From NCBI RefSeq assembly GCF_002835465.1, contig NZ_PIZM01000003.1, forward strand, positions 1 through 43,318: 43,318 bases of DNA. The letters are read 5' to 3'. A program made the translations under genes and the position numbers. Positions within the stretch are counted from its first letter, which is position 1, and the number at the start of each line of letters is the position of its first letter. The notes beneath the pieces were generated by a model. It saw only the letters and a list, made by a program, of their open reading frames with translations. It had not been told where the DNA came from and searched no databases. Source of the stretch: Psychromonas sp. psych-6C06. GTDB taxonomy: Bacteria; Pseudomonadota; Gammaproteobacteria; Enterobacterales; Psychromonadaceae. Positions 18,604 to 26,624 of this stretch are shown here, piece after piece.

Positions 18604-18816
18604 TTATTTAGAAGAAAGTGAACCGAAACGTTTTTTGAACTTGTCAATACGACCACCAGTATCAACAACACGTTGAGTACCTGTGTAGAATGGGTGACAA
18701 GCGCCACAGATATCTAGTGTGATATCTTTACAAACTGTTGAGCCAACTTGTACTACGTTGCCACAAGAACAAGTTGCTGTGATCTCTTTGTATTCTGGGT
18801 GAATTGCGTTTTGCAT
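18604..18816 (-). CDS. rpmE: 50S ribosomal protein L31 (zinc-binding form)
   Basis: 70 residues, a normal length for L31, a protein of the large-subunit central protuberance that contacts the small subunit. The four zinc ligands are present (C16, C18, C37, C40 in CSCG and CGAC), so this is the zinc-containing RpmE and not the zinc-free YkgM-type paralogue. HPFYTGTQR and [12 protein letters not shown] are the family signatures. It has its own promoter, a structured leader and a terminator, so it is a single-gene unit. Confidence 0.97.
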   Translation of the reverse strand: MQNAIHPEYKEITATCSCGNVVQVGSTVCKDITLDICGACHPFYTGTQRVVDTGGRIDKFKKRFGSLSSK

Positions 18817-18908
18817 TTTGGAAAACCTCTATTGGTCCGTGTCGCTGCTCAGCTTGATGAACTATTTCATCAACAAAGTACCACACGTATTTATCATTAA
18901 AATTTAAG
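18817..18908 (-). ncRNA. rpmE 5' leader with strong hairpin (candidate L31 autoregulatory element)
   Basis: About 92 nt lie between the predicted transcription start and the rpmE ATG. They contain a perfect 8-bp stem with a 4-base loop (TTGATGAA / TTCATCAA at 18854-18873). Candidate L31 leader RNAs are known from gammaproteobacteria and L31 represses its own mRNA in E. coli. Whether this leader fits that consensus was not tested, so the assignment rests on position and structure. Confidence 0.5.
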
Positions 18909-18914
18909 GCGCGA

Positions 18915-18943
18915 ATTATAAACAAGCTTTTCACTAAATACAA
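18915..18943 (-). promoter_or_regulatory. rpmE promoter
   Basis: On the minus strand, -35 TTGTAT (18938-18943), a 17-bp spacer and a perfect -10 TATAAT (18915-18920). The start would fall near 18908. The -35 abuts the stop codon of the upstream gene (18950). Confidence 0.75.
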
Positions 18944-18949
18944 CTGCTA

Positions 18950-20308
18950 TTATTTTCCCGTTAACTGTTTAATCGCCTCTTCTAATAATTGCTCGGGCAG
19001 ATACACTTTATCGGTTAAACCTAATGCCATTGCAGTACTTCTTTCATCTTTGATATCACAGTAATTATAGAGCGTACGGTATATTTCCGATAAGTTATCG
19101 ATCACCCGCATGCTGTTTACATTTTTATTAATATTCACACTTAAATAACAATAAAAATTTTCAATCGCATCGCCTTTTTTTAATGCAAAGTCTGGTGAAT
19201 CCTTTAATTTGCAAGTAATAGGACAAAAGCCTCCCACTTGATTAGTAAACCAAATATCATTCCACCAACCTAATGGCTTGCCTGTTAAGTTTTCTTTTAT
19301 TCCTTGAAAAGGTAAAAAAAAGTAAACATCCGCAGAATTGCTTTTTAGTGCTTCTAACGATGACATTAATGCCCCCGCTCTTAGTGTACTTTCATGCTCA
19401 ATAAAGTGCTCATATCGCTCAACACTTTCTGTAAACATCTTTAAAAGCTGAAAGTGAATATAAGCAACTTTATCGGGATAAATAGCATTACAGTTTGAAA
19501 TAGGTTTAAGATCGCCAGCAATAAGTTGTTCGAAATGATTGCGTTTTAAATTACTTTGATAACGATCCAAGATGACCGTTTCAATATTTCCTGATTCAAC
19601 GTTAGCCACCATCGTACTTTCTGTTTCTTGATAAAGAAATGCATCTTCAATGGTTTCATTAGTTAAATTATTCGTTTGTAGCAGAATATAACCGCTTGTT
19701 ATCTCCGCTGTAAAAAGGCCGTAGATACCACGCTGGTGACTCAGTTGAATGAGCCGGCCTTCGCTGTGCAAGCCCAAGTATTCAGCGCTCAATAATACCT
19801 GTTCACGCAAGCGACTAAAGTTTGATAAAATAACCGCCAGTTTATTCAAATAAAAATAATACAAACGCGCCGATAGCCCACTCTCTTTAATTGCTACTTT
19901 TATCTCTTTTTTACTCAACACCGATGCAAGCACTAACTTTAACGCATCGATATTTTTAAATTCTGGCAGAGTGAAGACATGACCACACTGGTTACATTTT
20001 TTACGCTGTGTGCCCGCCGAAGTAAAACCATGTAATTTAGCTGGCGGAATAGGCGCGAGAAAAAAATATGGGCTACATTTTTTACATCCCACCACTTTAC
20101 CGCCAAATTGTTGGGTTAACTTTTCAGCTAATACCGCTTCAACTAACGCGTTATTTATCCAAGGTGGATTACTGCCACACAGTTTACATTCAGTCGAAAG
20201 ATAACCTAAACGTTCACTGCGTTGTATATAGGTTTCACTTTCACTTACGCCAAAGTTTTCGCAAGCGACCGTTTTACAACAGTTAAAGTCTTTCGTAAAT
20301 CTCAGCAT
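18950..20308 (-). CDS. zinc-ribbon/HTH protein of unknown function, transposase-like
   Basis: 452 residues. The first 110 hold cysteines spaced as two zinc ribbons: C10/C11/C16 with C41/C44, then C75/C78 with C105/C108. The second ribbon, ending in AGTQRKKCNQCGHVF, and the following helix-turn-helix-like stretch (about 120-155) copy the pattern of IS1 InsA-type DNA-binding heads. The remaining 290 residues start with alternating strands reminiscent of an RNase H fold, but I cannot place a DDE triad. It may be a domesticated transposase or regulator. There is no obvious ribosome site before the ATG at 20308. It runs toward rpmE and ends 7 bp before the rpmE -35. Confidence 0.65.
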   Translation of the reverse strand: MLRFTKDFNCCKTVACENFGVSESETYIQRSERLGYLSTECKLCGSNPPWINNALVEAVLAEKLTQQFGGKVVGCKKCSPYFFLAPIPPAKLHGFTSAGTQRKKCNQCGHVFTLPEFKNIDALKLVLASVLSKKEIKVAIKESGLSARLYYFYLNKLAVILSNFSRLREQVLLSAEYLGLHSEGRLIQLSHQRGIYGLFTAEITSGYILLQTNNLTNETIEDAFLYQETESTMVANVESGNIETVILDRYQSNLKRNHFEQLIAGDLKPISNCNAIYPDKVAYIHFQLLKMFTESVERYEHFIEHESTLRAGALMSSLEALKSNSADVYFFLPFQGIKENLTGKPLGWWNDIWFTNQVGGFCPITCKLKDSPDFALKKGDAIENFYCYLSVNINKNVNSMRVIDNLSEIYRTLYNYCDIKDERSTAMALGLTDKVYLPEQLLEEAIKQLTGK

Positions 20309-20414
20309 TTAATAACAACATATTGAATGAATAAAGTATAAACAGCATAGTCAAAAAAACGGGGTTAATCCATATTTCTCAGTCACCTATAACATTAATT
20401 ATTGTCTTATATCA

Positions 20415-20443
20415 TTGAAAAAAAATAGTAAACAAAGTATAAA
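20415..20443 (+). promoter_or_regulatory. sigma70-type promoter of the lipoprotein gene
   Basis: -35 TTGAAA (20415-20420) and -10 TATAAA (20438-20443) are separated by 17 bp, 30 bp upstream of the lipoprotein start. The region is very A-rich, so chance resemblance cannot be excluded. Confidence 0.6.
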
Positions 20444-20472
20444 TGCGACATCATTAAATAAAGGAGTAAAAA

Positions 20473-21165
20473 GTGAAAAAATTACTATTAAGCGCATTAG
20501 TTCCGGCTTTATTATTCGGGTGTGGTAGCTCTAGTGACAACGAAATCACTAAGGTCATCGAAGATACCAAACTGATTGAAATCGAAGAAAGTAATGCATC
20601 TGAACTTATCGATCTAACCAGTAACTTTGAAATGATCAGCGATAGCTTTATTGATAGCCAGTCAAATATAAGCAGAACTAAAACATCTTCTGAATGTGCA
20701 TTTAGTGGTTCAATGGAAGAAAGTTTCTCAGAAAATAGCGATGGCTCATTTGAAGCAGGCCTCACCTTTACTGATTGTATGCATGAAATCGACACTGTTC
20801 AAAATGGTAAGATTAGCGGTAAAGGCAATGTTTCAGAGGATTTAAGCTCTGTTTCAATCACACTGTCAGGAGATATGCGCACAGTCACTGCAGACAATTA
20901 TATCGATATGGATATCCAAATGAGTGTCAAAGGTGACTCCGCAAAAACCACCATGACCTACAAAGTCGATTATGATATTGCCCTGCCTGGTTTAGTGGGT
21001 GAAGTTACAGTGAGCACTAACCCTTCACTGGTTATCGACAGTAATTATAACCTCACAGGTAAAGTTATTATTGAAGGTAAAAATAGCAGTAATATTGAAA
21101 TTGATTATACGAGTAACGGCACTAACTACTACCTAAATGGTACACAGTTTACACCGGTTGAATAA
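20473..21165 (+). CDS. lipoprotein of unknown function
   Basis: 230 residues with a classic lipoprotein signal: KKLLLSALVPALLFGC, lipidated cysteine C17, followed by GSSSDNE. The +2 residue is glycine, so sorting to the outer membrane is likely. The mature protein is acidic, rich in serine, threonine and aspartate, and looks beta-rich (many alternating polar/hydrophobic stretches). Two cysteines (SECAFSG and TDCMHE) could pair. No family is recognised. The start is GTG at 20473 with a strong AAGGAG 6 bases upstream. It precedes nutA by 220 bp but has its own promoter, and a hairpin follows it, so it need not share function. Confidence 0.8.
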   Translation: MKKLLLSALVPALLFGCGSSSDNEITKVIEDTKLIEIEESNASELIDLTSNFEMISDSFIDSQSNISRTKTSSECAFSGSMEESFSENSDGSFEAGLTFTDCMHEIDTVQNGKISGKGNVSEDLSSVSITLSGDMRTVTADNYIDMDIQMSVKGDSAKTTMTYKVDYDIALPGLVGEVTVSTNPSLVIDSNYNLTGKVIIEGKNSSNIEIDYTSNGTNYYLNGTQFTPVE

Positions 21166-21180
21166 GCATTTAATAAACAG

Positions 21181-21205
21181 GGCTAGCAGACTACAAATGC
21201 TAGCC
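21181..21205 (+). terminator. hairpin after the lipoprotein gene
   Basis: GGCTAGCA and TGCTAGCC form a perfect 8-bp stem around a 9-base loop, 16 bp past the stop. A proper T-run is missing (TAATATCC follows), so termination is likely weak. Confidence 0.45.
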
Positions 21206-21242
21206 TAATATCCTCATATTCAATCACTCCTCTCCCCCAACA

Positions 21243-21332
21243 ACAGATTTTGTAATTAAGTTACAATTATTTTTTATAAATAATTTTCTATCGATCTACA
21301 TCACTTTTTCTCTTTTGTTCAATAAATAAACT
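21243..21332 (+). promoter_or_regulatory. nutA promoter: ATTTTGTAA box, CRP-like site, -10
   Basis: ATTTTGTAA begins at 21247. A CRP-like site TCGATCTACATCAC lies at 21291-21304, 44 bp downstream of the box start. TAAACT at 21327-21332 is the likely -10, 36 bp further. The CRP dyad centre then falls about 41.5 bp upstream of the expected start, the class II geometry. The same elements and spacings recur upstream of tal and tkt. Confidence 0.65.
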
Positions 21333-21385
21333 CTCTTTTGTGCACAAACCAAACCTATTAAATAATTGATGAAAAAGGAATAAAC

Positions 21386-23071
21386 ATGAATGGAGCAAAA
21401 CGAGGATTATTAAGTGTTGCGGTTTTGATCGCCCTAGCTGGTTGTGATAGCAAGGATTTAACACCACCTACTACCTGTGCAGAAGCTGGCGACAGCTGTA
21501 AAACATTTACCCTATTACATACCAATGATAATCACGGTCGTTTTTGGGAAAACTCACATGGTGAATATGGTATGGCTGCACGTAAAACCCTGATTGATAA
21601 CATTAGAGATGAAGTCGCACAAAGTGGCGGAGAAGTCTTATTATTATCGGGTGGTGATATTAATACAGGCGTGCCTGAGTCAGACCTACAAGACGCAAAG
21701 CCCGATTTTATCGGTATGAACGCTATCGGTTACGATGCAATGGCAGTCGGAAATCACGAATTTGATAACCCACTGAGTGTTGTCGAGATGCAACGCGAGC
21801 TGGCTAACTTCCCAATGTTAGCGGCTAATATCTATAATAAAAGCACCGGTGAGCGCTACTTTGATGCCTACAAAATATTTACGGTCAATGGTATCAAAAT
21901 AGCAGTAATAGGTTTAACTACTGAAGATACTGTCAAAATTGGTAACCCAGAATTTATTAGTGGCTTAACGTTTACTAACCCAACCACTGAAATCAAAAAA
22001 GTGATTGAAGAGATCAATGATGCAGGCAGTGCAGATCTTATTTTTGCTGCTACACATATGGGCCACTACGAAGATGGTAAACATGGCAGTAACGCACCAG
22101 GCGATGTGGCTATGGCGCGCGCACTTGAAGTAGGCGATTTGCAACTTGTGGTTGGCGGGCACTCTCAAAACCCTGTCTGTATGGAGCCTGAAAGTGATAA
22201 ATATGCCGAATTTACACCCGGTGGAGAGTGTAAACCTGAACAACAAAATGGTACCTACATCATGCAAGCGCATGAATGGGGGAAATATGTTGGACGTGCA
22301 GATTTTGAATACTTTAACGATACCTTGCACTTAGTCAGTTACAACCTTATTCCGGTAAATTTAAAAGAAAAGAATGAAGCGGGTGATCGGGTATTAATTG
22401 GTGATGAAATCGCACCAAACAGCGATTTATTAGAGACATTACGTACCTACCAAGAGCAGGGACAAGAGCAACTTAACGAAGTGATCGCCAGCACTGCTGA
22501 ACTGTTAGATGGTGAACGCAATAATGTACGTTATATGCAGACCAATTTAGGCCACTTACTGGCAACAGCGCAAGCTGCAAAAGTCGGCGCAGACATTGGT
22601 ATCATGAATTCAGGAGGGGTACGAGCTTCAATTGCCAGTGGTGATATCACCTACAAAGATGTACTGACCGTACAACCTTTTGCAAACACCATAACCAAAA
22701 GCACAATGACCGGTGCACAAATCAGTGAATACCTAAATACTGTCGCGACATTACAGATTGGTTCAGGCGCTTACGCACAATTAGTTGGCATCTCTATGAC
22801 TGTAGACTGTAGCGCAGGTAGCGTAGAAATTAGTGATATTAATGGCAAAGGTTATAACGCGAGTGAGTCATACAGCTTTACTGTCCCAAGCTATAATGCA
22901 GCTGGTGGCGATGGCTACCCTAAATTAAACCCGGTAATGACAGGTTATGTGGATGCAGAAGTTTTATATAGCTTCTTAAAAGACAAAAAAACGATAACTG
23001 CCGGTGAGTTCACGCCAGCAAATAACGTTGTTTATAGCAACTCATTAAGTGTGCACGGCTGTCAGCTGTAA
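21386..23071 (+). CDS. nutA: surface 5'-nucleotidase lipoprotein (NutA/UshA family)
   Basis: Removes phosphate from external nucleotides so nucleosides can be taken up. 561 residues. The lipoprotein signal LIALAGC puts the lipid on C20, as in Vibrio NutA and unlike periplasmic UshA of E. coli. The metallophosphoesterase domain shows LHTNDNHGRF, GGDINTG, VGNHEFD, THMGHYEDG and GGHSQN, the two-metal ligands. The C-terminal nucleotide-binding domain shows NSGGVRASI and NAAGGDGYP. Its promoter matches those of tal and tkt, linking it to nucleoside catabolism. A mobile repeat starts right after the stop. nutA is preferred over ushA because of the lipid anchor. Confidence 0.92.
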   Translation: MNGAKRGLLSVAVLIALAGCDSKDLTPPTTCAEAGDSCKTFTLLHTNDNHGRFWENSHGEYGMAARKTLIDNIRDEVAQSGGEVLLLSGGDINTGVPESDLQDAKPDFIGMNAIGYDAMAVGNHEFDNPLSVVEMQRELANFPMLAANIYNKSTGERYFDAYKIFTVNGIKIAVIGLTTEDTVKIGNPEFISGLTFTNPTTEIKKVIEEINDAGSADLIFAATHMGHYEDGKHGSNAPGDVAMARALEVGDLQLVVGGHSQNPVCMEPESDKYAEFTPGGECKPEQQNGTYIMQAHEWGKYVGRADFEYFNDTLHLVSYNLIPVNLKEKNEAGDRVLIGDEIAPNSDLLETLRTYQEQGQEQLNEVIASTAELLDGERNNVRYMQTNLGHLLATAQAAKVGADIGIMNSGGVRASIASGDITYKDVLTVQPFANTITKSTMTGAQISEYLNTVATLQIGSGAYAQLVGISMTVDCSAGSVEISDINGKGYNASESYSFTVPSYNAAGGDGYPKLNPVMTGYVDAEVLYSFLKDKKTITAGEFTPANNVVYSNSLSVHGCQL

Positions 23072-23078
23072 ATACTTA

Positions 23079-23191
23079 AATAACCTCAGTTCTGGATAAG
23101 CAAAGCGATACAATACCGCTATTTCCGCGAACTTCAGCGTTAAATCATCTACCAATAACCCGTTATTGCGACGATAATTTTCCTTGAACTA
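23079..23191. repeat. MITE-like repeat, copy B (partial)
   Basis: From AATAACCTCAGTTCTGG to CCTTGAACTA this matches, in inverted orientation, the right 115 bp of element A (4128-4240) with few differences. The A element's terminal TACCAA ends are missing on both sides, so it is a remnant. It begins 7 bp after the nutA stop. The next 140 bp to the terminator at 23336 show no gene. Confidence 0.75.
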
Positions 23192-23335
23192 CGCAAAACT
23201 AACGGCACTGTATTATAAAAGTAGCAACATCATGATTTTAAACGCCATAACGCTTCCATTAACCAGAATTGAGGTTAATTAATGCCGATTTCAATGCTTT
23301 TTAAGTAATCGGTACGCAATACCTATCTAAAATGT

Positions 23336-23370
23336 AATGTCGCCACTACGCTGTAGGCGACATTTTTTTT
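23336..23370 (+). terminator. strong terminator hairpin just before the chemoreceptor start
   Basis: AATGTCGCC (23336-23344) pairs with GGCGACATT (23356-23364), with CTAC/GTAG extending the stem inward, followed directly by six more T. It ends 27 bp before the chemoreceptor ATG. It could end nutA transcripts, or act as an attenuator in the chemoreceptor leader, since no promoter fits between it and that gene. Confidence 0.85.
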
Positions 23371-23396
23371 CCTCTCAATTAATCACGGAGCACTTC

Positions 23397-25304
23397 ATGT
23401 ACTTTTTAAGCACGTTATCCCTTCGCAATAAGCTGTTAATCGCGATGTTAATGGCCACCATTATTCCAGCGAGTATTGTTGGCTTTGTCGGAAATGCAAA
23501 AAATAAGGCACTACTGACACAGCGATTAGAACAATCTGATCTACCTAATTTATTACAACGTGTACGTAATGCTGTAGATGGGGATATTTCAGAGATGAAA
23601 GTGCTCAGTAAGTCAATTGCCACTCACCCTCTATTGCTTCAATGGTTAGCACAAGGGGCACCAAGCGCAGAAGAGCCTTTGATAGTTCAAACGTTATCGC
23701 AAATAAGTAAAGACAACCAATTTAGTAATACCTCCTTTGCCGATAGACAAAGTGCAAAATTCTGGAATCAAGACGGTTTTTTACGTGTATTAAAGAATGA
23801 TAGCGCAGACGGCTGGTTTTTTGCTTTACGGGACAGTGGACAACAAGAGTCCGCCAGCACTTATACCTATGAAAATGGCGACGTAGATGTATTTGTAAAT
23901 TATCAGCAACTTGATGGGCGAGGAATGTCAGGCGTATCAAAGTCTTTTAATGATATGGTCGATTACCTAAATAGCTTCCAAATTGAAAAAACAGGCTTTG
24001 TTTATCTTGTAGATAAAGATGGACTAGTGAAAGTACATCAAAATAAAAGTTTCAGTGAAACACAAAACCTAGGTGCACTTTATCAATTTAATGCACAACC
24101 CTTATTATCGCAGCAAAACTTCGCCTTTAAAAATACAGAACAATTAATTATCGCCAGCAGTTATATCCCAAGTCTGGGCTGGTACGTTATCGCAGAAGTG
24201 CCCAAAGCGGAGCTTTATTCAGCCCTGAATGAGTCACAAAATTATATGATGTTCTGGTTATTAGTCACTGTGATTATCTTTGCAATTGTCAGCGTTTTAC
24301 TCGCTAAAAGCTTAATAAAACCGATCAACACGCTTGCACAACTATTTAAGCACCTAGGCGAAACCGATGGCGACTTGACCTATCGTTTACCGACCAATAG
24401 TAGCGAAGAGGTAAAAAGGCTTGGCGAAGGTTTTAACAGCTTTATTAGTAAAATTCACTCCATTGTGGGTGATGTAGCGAATACTTCCATCGAGGTGCGC
24501 CAAGCATCTAGCACTATATATCAGGATGCTAACCAATCGAAAGTTGTCGCTCAAGCACAACGAGATATCGCGACACAAGTTGCAACGGCAATTAATGAGA
24601 TGGGGTCAACCATTGCAGAAATTGCCAGTAATGCCTCTCATGCGTCTCAAGTAACCAATCAATCGAGCGATCAAGCATCCGAAGCGCAAAGCATTGTCGA
24701 TCAATCGACGCAAAGCATCCTTGCCATGGCAAAAAATATGGACTCTGTTTCGACTAATATCAGCTCACTAGCACAGAAAAGCAGTGCAATTAGCAGTGTC
24801 ATTGATGTGATCAGAGGAATATCAGAGCAAACTAATCTACTCGCACTCAATGCAGCCATTGAAGCAGCGCGTGCTGGTGAGCAAGGCCGAGGCTTTGCTG
24901 TTGTTGCCGATGAAGTAAGAAGTCTCGCGAAACGTACCAGTGATTCAACCGATGAAATAAATCAAATGATCACTCAACTCCAAAATGAATCACAGCTAGC
25001 TGTTGAGAGTGTTGCAGACACAAAAAAAAGTGCCGAAGTTGGCGTTCAATCCGCACAAAAAACTGACCAAGCATTAAACGAAATTGTGCAAAACATTCAG
25101 CAAATATCTGATTTAAATACGCAAGTTGCAACAGCCACAGAAGAGCAATCCGTCGTTATTAATGAGATAAATACACATGTGCACAGCATTAGCGACAGCA
25201 GTGAGGAGAGTGCAAATAGCGCGGCGAATATAGCAACGTCAAGTGAGTCACTCAGCTTGATGGCAAAGGATTTAGACCGCTTAGTGCGGTCATTTAAACT
25301 ATAA
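23397..25304 (+). CDS. methyl-accepting chemotaxis protein
   Basis: Transmembrane chemoreceptor of 635 residues that would signal through CheW/CheA. From the chosen start: membrane helix 1 (about 13-32), periplasmic Cache-like ligand domain (33-280, with [18 protein letters not shown] and [12 protein letters not shown] typical of dCache), membrane helix 2 (284-306), HAMP, and a signalling domain whose hairpin tip reads [20 protein letters not shown] then [12 protein letters not shown]. The frame opens at 23337, but that ATG lies inside a terminator stem; the ATG at 23397 has GGAG 7 bases upstream and places helix 1 normally. Between nutA and the nucleoside operon, so a nucleotide or nucleoside ligand is possible but unproven. 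Confidence 0.93.
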   Translation: MYFLSTLSLRNKLLIAMLMATIIPASIVGFVGNAKNKALLTQRLEQSDLPNLLQRVRNAVDGDISEMKVLSKSIATHPLLLQWLAQGAPSAEEPLIVQTLSQISKDNQFSNTSFADRQSAKFWNQDGFLRVLKNDSADGWFFALRDSGQQESASTYTYENGDVDVFVNYQQLDGRGMSGVSKSFNDMVDYLNSFQIEKTGFVYLVDKDGLVKVHQNKSFSETQNLGALYQFNAQPLLSQQNFAFKNTEQLIIASSYIPSLGWYVIAEVPKAELYSALNESQNYMMFWLLVTVIIFAIVSVLLAKSLIKPINTLAQLFKHLGETDGDLTYRLPTNSSEEVKRLGEGFNSFISKIHSIVGDVANTSIEVRQASSTIYQDANQSKVVAQAQRDIATQVATAINEMGSTIAEIASNASHASQVTNQSSDQASEAQSIVDQSTQSILAMAKNMDSVSTNISSLAQKSSAISSVIDVIRGISEQTNLLALNAAIEAARAGEQGRGFAVVADEVRSLAKRTSDSTDEINQMITQLQNESQLAVESVADTKKSAEVGVQSAQKTDQALNEIVQNIQQISDLNTQVATATEEQSVVINEINTHVHSISDSSEESANSAANIATSSESLSLMAKDLDRLVRSFKL

Positions 25305-25310
25305 CCGCAT

Positions 25311-25331
25311 GGGGGCCCTGCCCCCTTTTTT
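25311..25331 (+). terminator. terminator of the chemoreceptor gene
   Basis: GGGGGC (25311-25316) and GCCCCC (25320-25325) with a 3-base loop, followed by six T. A textbook rho-independent terminator, 7 bp after the stop. Confidence 0.92.
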
Positions 25332-25346
25332 ACTTCCCCTCAAACA

Positions 25347-25436
25347 ACACATTTTGTAAGTTAAAGAATAATTATTAAAAGAAGTTCAGCACGCTCGATC
25401 TAGCTCACAATTTCTACAGCAATAACTACCTAAAAT
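25347..25436 (+). promoter_or_regulatory. tal operon promoter: ATTTTGTAA box, CRP-like site, -10
   Basis: ATTTTGTAAG begins at 25351, the CRP-like TCGATCTAGCTCACA at 25395, and TAAAAT at 25431 is the -10. Spacings (44 and 36) are identical to those before nutA and tkt. The downstream CRP half-site TCACA is perfect; the upstream half is weak (CTCGA). The expected start is near 25443, leaving a leader of about 190 nt. Confidence 0.7.
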
Positions 25437-25442
25437 CATTGC

Positions 25443-25632
25443 ATCTCAAAAACAACGTCCAATTCAAAAAACAGTAGGTATGTTTCGCACTGGGAAACAA
25501 TGCCCATGATTAAAGGCACAGAGCGCTAATTATGTTGATAAATATATATACATTAGTGGACGTTTTTTATAAAAGAACATAGGTTTTACATCAACAAAAC
25601 AAAAACAACAAACAAAGTAAAAGGCGATATTC
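25443..25632 (+). ncRNA. structured 5' leader of the tal-nupC-deo operon
   Basis: The leader can fold with an 8-bp closing stem, AACGTCCA (25454-25461) with TGGACGTT (25557-25564), followed at once by TTTT. Inside are two hairpins: TGTTTC/GAAACA (25481-25499) and TGCC/GGCA (25501-25518). A multibranch fold ending in a U-run is what an attenuator or riboswitch looks like, but no known class is recognised. The rest up to the tal start is A-rich and unstructured. Confidence 0.4.
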
Positions 25633-26583
25633 ATGGAAAGTAAATTAGATCAATTACGAAAAGTAACCACCGTGGTAGCAGATACTGGTGATATTGAAGC
25701 AATTAAATTGTATCAGCCACAAGATGCAACGACGAATCCATCGCTTATTTTAAAAGCAGCACAAATTAGCGCTTACGCACCACTCATCGAAAATGCTATC
25801 CAATATGCAAAAACACAAAGCGATGACCAATCTCAACAGATTGATGACAGTTGCGATATGTTGGCCGTTAACATTGGTAAAGAGATTTTAAAGATTGTAC
25901 CGGGGCGTATATCAACAGAAGTCGATGCAAAGCTTTCATACGATACTCAAGCAAGTGTTCGTAAAGCGCGCCAACTGATCAAATTATACAACGATGCAGG
26001 CGTTGGTAATGAACGTATCCTGATTAAATTAGCAGCAACATGGCAAGGTATCCGGGCAGCTGAAATTTTAGAAAAAGAGGGAATCAACTGTAACTTAACC
26101 TTACTGTTTTCTTTTGCACAAGCACAAGCTTGCGCAGAGGCAGGCGTGTACCTTATTTCACCTTTCGTTGGGCGAATTATGGACTGGTACAAAAAAAGCG
26201 AAGGCAAAGATTTCACCCCAGAAAATGATCCGGGCGTAAAATCAGTCACCTCTATCTATAACTACTACAAAACACATGGCTACAAAACCGTTGTAATGGG
26301 CGCAAGTTTCCGAAACGCAGGTGAAATATTGCAATTAGCAGGCTGTGATCGCCTCACTATTAGCCCACAGCTTTTACAGGAGCTAAGTGAATCAGAGGGA
26401 GAGGTAATCACACAACTCACTGCAGCAAACACGCTAGATGAAAAACCAGCCCCGTTAACGGAAGCACAATTCTTGTGGGCACATAACCAAGATGCGATGG
26501 CGGTGGAAAAACTAGCAGAGGGCATTCGTAATTTTGCGATTGACCAAAACACCTTAGAAGAGATGATCAAAGATCGTCTTTAA
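25633..26583 (+). CDS. tal: transaldolase
   Basis: Moves a dihydroxyacetone unit between sedoheptulose-7-phosphate and glyceraldehyde-3-phosphate in the non-oxidative pentose phosphate pathway. 316 residues, the size of TalB. The N-terminal [20 protein letters not shown] and [11 protein letters not shown] are diagnostic. The Schiff-base lysine is in [14 protein letters not shown], followed by [20 protein letters not shown] and ISPFVGRI. It is first in the nucleoside operon, an unusual place for it; with transketolase downstream it can channel ribose-5-phosphate from nucleosides into glycolysis. Ribosome site AAGGCG upstream. Confidence 0.96.
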   Translation: MESKLDQLRKVTTVVADTGDIEAIKLYQPQDATTNPSLILKAAQISAYAPLIENAIQYAKTQSDDQSQQIDDSCDMLAVNIGKEILKIVPGRISTEVDAKLSYDTQASVRKARQLIKLYNDAGVGNERILIKLAATWQGIRAAEILEKEGINCNLTLLFSFAQAQACAEAGVYLISPFVGRIMDWYKKSEGKDFTPENDPGVKSVTSIYNYYKTHGYKTVVMGASFRNAGEILQLAGCDRLTISPQLLQELSESEGEVITQLTAANTLDEKPAPLTEAQFLWAHNQDAMAVEKLAEGIRNFAIDQNTLEEMIKDRL

Positions 26584-26624
26584 ACACCATTTTATACAAC
26601 TATTATCAACAACGGAGAGTTAAC

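Noticed and set aside
23337-23396. N-terminal extension of the chemoreceptor
   Set aside because: The upstream ATG lies in the stem of a terminator; the ATG at 23397 has a ribosome site and fits the first membrane helix.
25480-25509. Possible 9-codon leader peptide in the tal leader (MFRTGKQCP)
   Set aside because: No ribosome site at proper distance and no run of regulatory codons; the RNA structure is a better explanation.
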